From Streptomyces griseus (GTDB taxonomy: Bacteria; Bacteroidota; Bacteroidia; Chitinophagales; Chitinophagaceae): a stretch of DNA of 8,988 bases. Below the pieces are notes generated by a model, which worked only from the letters and a program-made list of their open reading frames with translations, made no database searches and had not been told where the DNA came from. This document shows positions 1-8,200 of the stretch, piece by piece. Positions within the stretch are counted from its first letter, which is position 1, and each line of letters starts with the position of its first letter. The translations under genes and the position numbers were made by a program. Location: contig CALPIT020000095.1 of assembly GCA_943323705.2 (NCBI GenBank), positions 1-8,988 of the forward strand. Direction: 5' to 3'.

Positions 1-1590
1 CGCTTTGATGACAACTGGTGTAGGGAAATAAGTTGCTGTGGCTCCAGCATTTCTTGTTTGTGTAAATTGCAGAATAACATTATTACCCGTTGTATTCCAG
101 TTGACTTTATAAACAGGCGTTCCTTCTTTGTAAATCCAAGCATTAAAAAATGCAGCGAGACTTTTACCTGATTGTGCTTCGAAATGTCTTTGCACATCAG
201 CTGTTGTTGCAGCTTTGTAGGATAATAGGGGGTCGTTGAGATAATTGTAACATGCTTGAAAAAACTTGGTGTCGCCTAAAATTTTTCTCAACATAGAAAC
301 TACCATACAGCCTCTCTCATAAACCGCTCTGTTGTTGTTGGTCGTCCAAATAGAATTTGAAGTGCTGAAATCAGTAATGTAAATAGGAGTGGTATTGGTG
401 TTTACAGCAGTGGTTTTAATGCTTCCCCTAGTGGTAATTGGATTGCCTAAGCCAGTCACCAATTCAGCAGCAACAATTTCATTGTATCTAGCAAAACCTT
501 CATTTAACCATAAGTCTCCCCAGGTGGCACAGGTTACTTTATTGCCAAACCATTGGTGAGCTAGTTCATGAGCAATGGTAGACCAGCTAGTCAATGCCGA
601 ACTACCCATTCCTGAGAATGTTTGGTGTTCCATACCGCCACCAAAACCGAATTCGTAATAACCATGCTTTTCTTTTTTGAAAGGATATTCGCCGTATTTG
701 GCACCCAATGCGGTGAGCTCCAAACTGCTTTTATCCAGCGCCGTTAGTATGCTATTGTAAGTGGTTGTTGTTTTTCCGGGAAACAAATTGTAAATAACCG
801 GAACGCTCGTGCCGTTAACGACAACCGGTGTTCTCTGGTATTTCACATATTTGGCAACTCCAATGGCAACGAGATAAGAGGCGATTGGGTATCTGTGTTT
901 GAATTTGAAAGTCCGGTTGGTGCCTGAAATGCTGGAGTCAGTCATGGCGCCATTAGCCGCAACCCAAAAGCCATTGGGCACGCTGATGGTCATATCTAGT
1001 GAATCTATTTTGTCTGTCATGTCTTGTTTACAAGGCCACCAATCGCGGTCTTCGTAGGATTCTGAAAGCGTATAAACATAATTGTTAGTAGAGGTTCCGC
1101 CTTTTTGAAAGCCAAGTGCTTGGCCGCTGGCTGCAGGAGATGTGCCTTTATAAAAAATGGCGATTGAATCTAATGTACCTATGTTGACAATAGGCGATGG
1201 TAATGTTAATTGAATGATTTTTGTAGTCGGCCAGGTGATACTGGTTGTTGGTAATTTCACTTTACGATAAACCACAGAATCGATGATGTAAACATTATTG
1301 AAATCGAAAGTAATCACAGATACATTCGCCAATTTGGTGGTGAATCTGGTCAATACATTCCCTTTCAGGTATTTTACAGGAGCTGTTGCCGATGGTGAAT
1401 CGGGATGAATTCTCCAATTGAAATGATGATACACTACATCTATGTTGCTTGCTTGTCCGGAAACTGCAGCATCACCCGCAATGTTTTTATTGGAATGGTA
1501 ATAATGTGATATTGATTGTGCTTTTATATTGTCGATTTTAATTAATGAAATCAACAAAATAATGACTGAAAAGGATTTGATGGGACTCAT
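1..1590 (-). CDS. Secreted M1-family zinc aminopeptidase, 3' end outside window
   Basis: This is a zinc metallopeptidase of the M1 (aminopeptidase N / leukotriene A4 hydrolase) family, expected to remove N-terminal residues from extracellular peptides. The frame is open from the ATG at 1590 to the left edge (530 codons). Residues 1-24 form a Sec signal peptide with a hydrophobic core at about 7-17 and likely cleavage KA|Q. The N-terminal beta domain includes RDWWPCKQD (182-190), the usual WxPCxD-like M1 motif. The exopeptidase motif reads GGMEH (318-322), with His in place of the usual final Asn. The zinc site is HELAH (341-345) with the third ligand E364 in WLNEGFA, exactly HExxH-x18-E. Y424 in the YERG motif sits at the position of the catalytic tyrosine. 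No earlier in-frame ATG lies close by, and the signal peptide supports this start. The C-terminus is missing, so a type IX sorting domain, common in relatives, can be neither shown nor excluded. The divergent neighbour is also exported. The catalytic domain is certain; the natural substrate is unknown. Confidence 0.95.
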   Translation of the reverse strand, partial: MSPIKSFSVIILLISLIKIDNIKAQSISHYYHSNKNIAGDAAVSGQASNIDVVYHHFNWRIHPDSPSATAPVKYLKGNVLTRFTTKLANVSVITFDFNNVYIIDSVVYRKVKLPTTSITWPTTKIIQLTLPSPIVNIGTLDSIAIFYKGTSPAASGQALGFQKGGTSTNNYVYTLSESYEDRDWWPCKQDMTDKIDSLDMTISVPNGFWVAANGAMTDSSISGTNRTFKFKHRYPIASYLVAIGVAKYVKYQRTPVVVNGTSVPVIYNLFPGKTTTTYNSILTALDKSSLELTALGAKYGEYPFKKEKHGYYEFGFGGGMEHQTFSGMGSSALTSWSTIAHELAHQWFGNKVTCATWGDLWLNEGFARYNEIVAAELVTGLGNPITTRGSIKTTAVNTNTTPIYITDFSTSNSIWTTNNNRAVYERGCMVVSMLRKILGDTKFFQACYNYLNDPLLSYKAATTADVQRHFEAQSGKSLAAFFNAWIYKEGTPVYKVNWNTTGNNVILQFTQTRNAGATATYFPTPVVIKA

Positions 1591-1613
1591 TTTAATAAAG
1601 TGAAAATTTTGGG

Positions 1614-1621
1614 CAAAAGTA
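1614..1621 (-). promoter_or_regulatory. Candidate Bacteroidota -7 promoter element (TACTTTTG)
   Basis: Read on the minus strand this is TACTTTTG, a perfect match to the Bacteroidota primary-sigma -7 consensus TAnnTTTG. It lies 23 bases upstream of the peptidase ATG, which would give a short leader of roughly 15-20 bases. No clear TTG-type -33 element is seen about 19-21 bases further upstream, so the call rests on the -7 match and its position alone. An AT-rich inverted repeat lies just upstream. Confidence 0.45.
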
Positions 1622-1648
1622 GAGAAAATGTGGTTAAGGGGGTGATTG

Positions 1649-1676
1649 AATTTTATAAATGCTAAATTATAAAATT
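1649..1676. repeat. Perfect AT-rich inverted repeat upstream of the peptidase gene
   Basis: AATTTTATAA (1649-1658) and its exact reverse complement TTATAAAATT (1667-1676) flank an 8-base spacer. The element lies about 60-85 bases upstream of the peptidase start and 27 bases upstream of the candidate -7 box. That position suits an operator or an AT-rich upstream promoter element. The arms are pure A/T in a very AT-rich background, so chance is a serious alternative. It has no GC-rich stem and no following T-run on the sense strand of a gene end, so it does not look like a terminator. Confidence 0.35.
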
Positions 1677-1751
1677 ATTGGTTGATTAAAATTAGAAAAA
1701 TGTCTCAGCAACATAAGAATCCTTTGAATAGTGTTACTATGGAGTAACTTT

Positions 1752-1770
1752 TTACAGATTAATTACAGAT
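1752..1770. repeat. Short direct repeat TTACAGAT x2, 11-bp phase
   Basis: TTACAGAT occurs at 1752-1759 and again at 1763-1770, an 11-base start-to-start distance, close to one helical turn. Such phased repeats can be binding sites for a transcription factor. This pair lies mid-intergenic, 160 bases from the peptidase start and about 530 from the other gene. Only two copies of 8 bases are present, so the functional reading is weak. Confidence 0.2.
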
Positions 1771-2298
1771 GGGAGGAGCTATCACATAGAATGAGAATTA
1801 ATTGTTTTAGTTCTAATCCAAGTATAAAGTCAAGCTTTACTTTCTTAGAAAAACGCCATGGGCGAGGAAGCAGGTAGAAATGTTATACATTGAAACTATT
1901 AATAAGTAAAAAATTTAAATTAATAATAATGAAAGACATTATTGACAATACAAAAAGCTAGATTGAAAAATAGTTATTGGTCTGAGTTTTTGTCCTTTTA
2001 CAACAAAGCCTTTTAAAGATGGGAATATTCGATATAAAGTGGTGCATGGTAAAAGTTTTCAGCAGACATCCTTGTACTTTTCCTAAAAAAGTGTTCAATT
2101 CACAAATAATACATATTTATACACAGAACTTAATTCAGTATTTGACTTTGTTCATATTTGAAATTTCTTGTTTACATTGCAAATCCAATTCAACTCCAAT
2201 TCCTGTCAAGCGCCAATCCTCTCCACAGCTTTAGTTATACATATGATAGGTCAAATAGGCCTGTGTTCAATTGTTTTGTCCAAAATTTCAAATAATTT

Positions 2299-5200
2299 AT
2301 GAAAAAATTACTTTCGCTAATATGCCCTTTTATTGCTGTGTTGATGATCAGCTTTAGTTTGCATGCACAAGTTTATATTTTAAACGAGGATTTTTCTTCT
2401 ACAACTGGATCAATAGCCCCAAATGGTTGGATTAACCAGAATTTAATTGGAACCGCCGAGGATTTATGGAATTTTGAATCGCCGCTAGAACGTAATTTAC
2501 CTTTTCCAATGTTTGGTAATGTGGCCGTTTTTGATAGTAGGCTCAGTAGCAACAATGGACTCCCAGAAAAAGTTGTTTTGCAAAGCAGAGCATTTGATGG
2601 ATCAATAAGTCCAAATTGTTTACTGAGTTTTGATCAGGTATTTGCAGGAGGAAACGGCAGTGTTGGAAAATTGGAAATATATAATGGACTTAACTGGATT
2701 ATTATTGATAATTACACAGATTCTTCATCTGAAACGCAACGTAAGCTTTATGATATTTCATCAATTGCAGGAGGCGTTTCAAACGCGAGAGTTAGGTTTA
2801 CCTGGCAAGCTGATTCAGATGCTGGTTTTTGGGCTATAGACAATGTGAGAATTTATTCGCCACTCAGTCGCGATGCTGGTTTATTGTCCGTTAGCTCTCC
2901 ACAGATGCCTTTTCAGGAAGGATCTTATTCCGTAAAAGTTTCATTAGCCAATTTTGGGATAGAGCCAGTTAATAATGCTTCAATCAGATGGTCGGTAAAT
3001 GGTGTTGTTCAAAGTGAATATCAATGGACGGGTAGTTTGACATTTGGGCAAAACAGTTCGGATGTTGTTATAGGGCAATATTATTTTGATGCTGGAAAAA
3101 GAAATGAGATAAAGGCTTGGATTACATCAGTAAACCAAAATTCTGATTTAAATTCCCAAAATGATACTACATTAAAATCTGTTTACGCTTCATTTTGCGG
3201 TACTTACACTCTAGGTGGAGTTGCTTCAGATTTTTTTAATTTTTCTGAAGTAGCAAACGCCATTAATATTGCAGGTGTTTTATGTCCGGTAACTTTCATT
3301 GTGAAACCAGGTTTATATAATGAACAAATACGTTTTAATTCAATTCCCGGCGCTTCTGCAACAAAGAAAATTAGCTTTATCAGTGAGAATGGTGATTCTT
3401 CAAACACAAAAATATATTATACTACATTCAACCCTTTCAATGATTATACCTTATGGTATAAAGGCTCATCTTTTTTGAGTTTTGAAAAAATCGGGATTCA
3501 AAGAGCTGGGGGTGTCAAAAATATCAGATTGACGGATAATAGCCACGACATCTCTTTCAGGCATTGTTTGCTTGGTAAATTGAAAACGGAAAATCAGTCT
3601 TCTCATGATTTGACTTTTGAAAACAATATGATAACCGACAGCGTATTTCTGGTTAATAATACTAATGGTAATAATCTTGTTTTCACAGGGAATAGATTAT
3701 TAAACACTGTAAACATTAAATCGTGGAGTCATCCAATTTTGTTATCAAATAAATTCAGTTTAGAAGGTTCTAAAGAAGCGTTTAGAGTAGAATCAAGTGT
3801 AGGAGCTCTTATAAATAACAACATCTTAAATATTTTGCCTAGCTCTGCTTTCAATTCTGATATTTATGCTGTTAATGTAATATTGTCTGATTCGTCGACT
3901 GTTAGAGGAAATTCAATGACGGCCAGAGGTGATTGTAGTTTTAATATTTCATCATTTCTTAAGGTGATTCAATCCAATCCTATTTCTATTTCAACAAACA
4001 CCGTTTCTATAAACTACCTTTCTGTTGGTTGTGGATCTGCTCCTTCTGCCATTTTTATTGATGGAATAAATGGGTTGGTCATAGATAGTAATATTGTTCG
4101 TGTAAATTATGGAAGCGCCATTAATGTGAATAATGCAAGTGATGTTGTTTTTATTGACAATTTTTTCGATTCAGGTTACGCAAACCTAAATAATGTAAAT
4201 GACGCATCGGTTAGTCAAAATGTTTTTAATTCGGGAATTTCAACAGGAAATACAACCAATCTTACGGTAACTGAAAATACAATCATTGGCAATGTCACAG
4301 GAGGTATTTCTACAAATCTCCAGATTGACGGGAATTCAATATTATCGGGAACTGTACAAGTCTCTCTTAATGGTGATAGTGCAAGTGTTTCAGGAAACAC
4401 TATGGAAAGTGTAAATGTCAATGTAACTTTAGAAAGTCCAAATGCAGAGATCTCCAACAACACAATTACCAATGTACCTGCAGGAGTTGATGCATTAAGT
4501 TTATCAGGAAATGCTGGCCAAGTTTTGAATAACCGAATTCTTGGATTTGATAATGCAGCAGGTATCATCTCACTCGCTGAAAATATTCGTATTTATAATA
4601 ATTTTATTTCATCGGCCAATGGATTAGGCATCCAAAAAGGAATCTCTTTGCAAGCAAAAAATAATGAAGTTTATTATAATAATGTTCTAATCAGATCAAT
4701 TGATCCGTCCAAGGGTAAAGCCTTTGAAATGATTAATGGTATTGGGCATCAAATCAAAAACAATGTTTTCTCGAATACGGGTGGTGGTTATGCCGGATAT
4801 ATAGAAACCAATCTCTTGAATTCGACAATGGACTATAACGATTATTATTCAAGCGGTTTAAATCCATTCTTTTTTTTAAATGCAAACAGAAATAGTTTCG
4901 ATCTTTTCAAAAATTTGAGTAGTCAGGAGGCCAATGGACTGAATTTGAATCCTTATTATTTTTCTTCAGTAAATCTTACACCCACTCATGTAAGATTGAA
5001 CAACAGTGCAACTATAATTTCTGGTATCAATAAGGATATAGATAGTTTAATCAGAGGTGTTCAGCCCGATAGGAGTGCCAAGGAATTTGAACTTTGCGAT
5101 AATGATGGAGGTTTGGATGGATTTTTTGAATTGAACACGCCAATAAATGAAGGCGTACAACCTATAAAGGTTATTTTAAGAAACCATGGTATTAATAATC

Positions 5201-8200
5201 TTTCCGGAATTCAGATTCAGTGGGCTGTAAATGGTGTTGACCAACCTGTTTACAATTGGAATGGGAATTTGAACTCTGGAGCTTCGGATACTATCACGAT
5301 TGGTGATTATTTGTTTCAGGGAGGGACTTTATATTCATTGTCGGCTAATACTCAATTGCTCAATAATATTGAAGATTGTAAACATCAAAATGATTCTATT
5401 AAAAAGTCAAATATTGCAGCATCACTTTGTGGTATTTACACAATAGGAGGTACTAATCCAAATTATCAAAATATTGCAGAGGCTGCGACTGCTTTGAATA
5501 TAGCCGGAATTAGCTGTGCCGTTACATTTAAAATAAGAGCTGGTGTTTACCCTGAACAGGTAGTAATAAATAAGATTGCAGGCTCAAGTGAAGTGAACAC
5601 CATCACATTTGAATCTGAGTCGGGAGTAGCGAATAATACTAGTATGATTTACGACTTGAGTAATCCTTCTAATGATTACACATTATTGCTAGATAGTGCT
5701 CAATTTATTAACTTCAAAAATGTGAGTATTCGTCGTCCATTTGGCATTTCTATATCGATGAGAGGTAACGTTCACCGTATTTCTTTCAACAAATGTGCTT
5801 TAGAGTCAATAGACGGAAATGCGAACGCTAACCACCTTGTTTTTGATAGTAATATTATAACTCAGCCAATAAAACTTATCAATTCTGTTTATGGAAGTGG
5901 TTTGGTAATTCGCAATAATCAGTTGAGTACGTTTAACGAGTTTAAATACTGGAGAAATAGCATTATAGAAAGAAACTCGACTACTTACCAAGGTCAAATA
6001 CCATTCATAAGTATTGAAAATTGCCCCCGAACTTTATTGAAAGAAAATTTAATAAGTGTTAGCACTATTGAAAACGGCACACCATCTGAAAATGTAATGG
6101 CTTTCAATCTCAAGTTCTCAGACTCGACTCTCTTTAATGAAAATAAATATACAAGTATTGTTAACAGTAGCTTGGTTATGCCGACTTTATACATGAAGAT
6201 TGATACATCCAGCAATTTAAAAATAATTAAGGATACAGCAGCTGTTGTTTGGAGCCCAGATATTGAAATGCCTATGCCAATAGATTATAGGTTAATGTCA
6301 ATGATTTTAGGTAATTCAAGCAATAATATTTTGATTGATAGCTCATCCATCTCATTGCAATTTTATTCATCTGCAAATTTTCTTTATGGATCTCAACTTG
6401 AAATTAGGAATTCAAGTTTGTATGGAAATATAGGGCTTACAGAGAATATAAATATATTAATACAGAAAAATGTTGTCAACGGTAATTTTTATTCAAATGG
6501 TCTCATTCCGGATGATTGTATTATTCAGCAAAACGACATATTCGGAGGCATAGAGTCTTTTAATTCTGGACCTGGAATTATAAAAATAAAAAACAACCAT
6601 TTTAAGTTTGGTGCACTTAACTTGATTTTGAATACAGCTTCGGCAGAGGTTTCAAATAATATTTTTGATAGCAGTTTTGTTATTGCTGATTTCGAGTTTG
6701 GAGCAAAGATTTACGGAAATGTTTTCAATTCCAATTATGAAAATGCTACTTTGATTAAAGCAATTGGAAATACTGGGTCTATATACAATAACAGACTTTT
6801 CTGTCAGGGTTCTTTTACTGGAATTGAAGTTGGAGGAGAACAGATTAACTGCTACAATAATTTCATAAAGGGAAATGAATCTGAACAAGCACAAACAGGT
6901 ATGATTCTTTCGGGCAGTGAAAATAAAATTTATTTTAACACAGTAAGTGTAGGTTCAACAGATCAGGCTGCAAGCATTAGCATAAAGATTAAGAATGATT
7001 CAAGCAATATCATTAAGAATAATATTTTTTATAATAGTGGTGGAGGCTATTCAATATATATCGATTCGATCTTGAATTCATCGGTTTGTGATTATAATGA
7101 TTTGTTCAGTAATGGTGTTATACCCTTTTATTATAGAGGTAATAATATCTCTAGTTATGATGTTTTTAAAAGCACTTCTAATCTAGAATCCAATGGAGTT
7201 AATGCTAATCCTTATTTTGTAAGCGAAAATGATCCGACTCCTGCGCAATCAAAGCTTAATAATAAAGGTGTTGCCATAACAGGGATTACAACAGATATTG
7301 AAGGTTTGAACAGAGGAGCTATTCCGGATATAGGAGCCAAAGAGTTTTTTGCATGTGCCGGAGACATCGGAATCGATGGGTTTACAGGATTGGATGCTCC
7401 TATTTCACAAGGCATTCAACCTATTAAGATAATTCTAAGAAATCAGGGTAGTACTGAAATTAATTCCGCTACAATAAATTGGAAAGTTAATAATGTTGAT
7501 CAGCCTACATTTAGTTGGTCAGGTAGTCTACAGCCTGAAGAAAGCATAATTGTAACACTTGGAAATTTTGATATTCTTGCAGGTCAGGCATATGATTTTG
7601 TAGCGACAGTTTCAAATCCCAATAATGGATCTGATTGTCGGTTGTCTAATGATAAAGCTATTAGAACTAATGTGATTGCTCCATTGTGTGGAGAATATTA
7701 TATCGGTGGGATTAATGCAAATTTTCCGACATTCACTGCTGCCGCCAATGCGTTGAATTTTGCCGGTGTGTCTTGTCCTGTTATTTTTAAAGTAAGGCCA
7801 GGGAATTATAATGAACATATAAGATTGCTAAATATTTCAGGGAGTTCTCCCATAAATTTTATAAGTTTCGAATCTGAAAATGGAGATGTTTCTACTACAA
7901 GTTTAGTTTATGAAGCGGTCAATGCAAACAGTGACTATACCCTAATTTTAGAAGGGTCCTCCAGTGTTAGTTTCAGAAACATTAAAATTAAACGCAACAA
8001 TGGTTTGAAAAATATCATATTGAAATCAAATCCTCAAAACATAAGTTTTGTTGGTTGTAATTTGGATGCACTTGAGATTTTGTCTGGTCATGCTGAAAAT
8101 ATCAGCTTGATTCAAAATGTTATCAATAAAAAAATATCATTAGCAAACAATGCCGTCGTAAAGTCAGGTCTTTTGGTACAGAATAATATTTTCTTAGAAT

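Larger units (their letters stand above)
1591..2298. other. Divergent intergenic region, 708 bp, no established gene
   Basis: This region separates two divergently transcribed genes and should hold both promoters. Two sampled 60-base lines (1861, 2101) average about 25% GC by hand count, lower than either gene. Besides the promoter element and repeats listed separately, I see a small GC-rich dyad (CGCC-atg-GGCG, 1854-1864) and a TTTTG-tc-CAAAA dyad (2274-2285) 13 bases before the large gene's ATG. There is also a 28-codon ORF (1791-1877) preceded by GGGAGGAG at 1771-1778. A 71-codon frame at 2019-2234 shows no signal peptide or recognisable motif and is treated as chance. No TAnnTTTG match was found upstream of the plus-strand gene, and its leader is AT-rich without a Shine-Dalgarno, which is usual for this phylum. 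Confidence 0.7.

Noticed and set aside
1649..1676. Inverted repeat as a rho-independent terminator
   Set aside because: It lies between two divergent gene starts, so no transcript of either gene ends here. The stem is pure A/T and there is no adjoining U-tract after a GC stem.
2019..2234. 71-codon plus-strand frame in the intergenic region
   Set aside because: It has no signal peptide, domain motif or ribosome site, and its amino-acid make-up looks like translated AT-rich non-coding DNA. It ends 64 bases before a well-supported gene start.
2299..2367. Lipoprotein signal around C9 of the giant protein
   Set aside because: The residues before C9 are SLI, not a lipobox with Gly/Ala/Ser at -1, and a normal A|Q signal peptidase I site follows at 23/24.
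4215..4568. 117-codon minus-strand frame inside the giant gene
   Set aside because: It lies opposite the Asn-ladder part of helix 1. That region's skewed codon use produces stop-free antisense frames. No recognisable protein features were seen, and the sense frame is clearly coding.
4870..4877. Run of eight T, and a seven-T run at 3231-3237, as possible slippage or phase-variation sites
   Set aside because: The frame continues correctly through both, and the flanking residues align without gaps to the other modules. Runs this short are common in AT-rich genes.
5806..6894. Three minus-strand frames of 63-80 codons opposite helix 2
   Set aside because: They are antisense shadows of a continuous sense frame that aligns with the other modules. 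None starts with a plausible signal or known motif.
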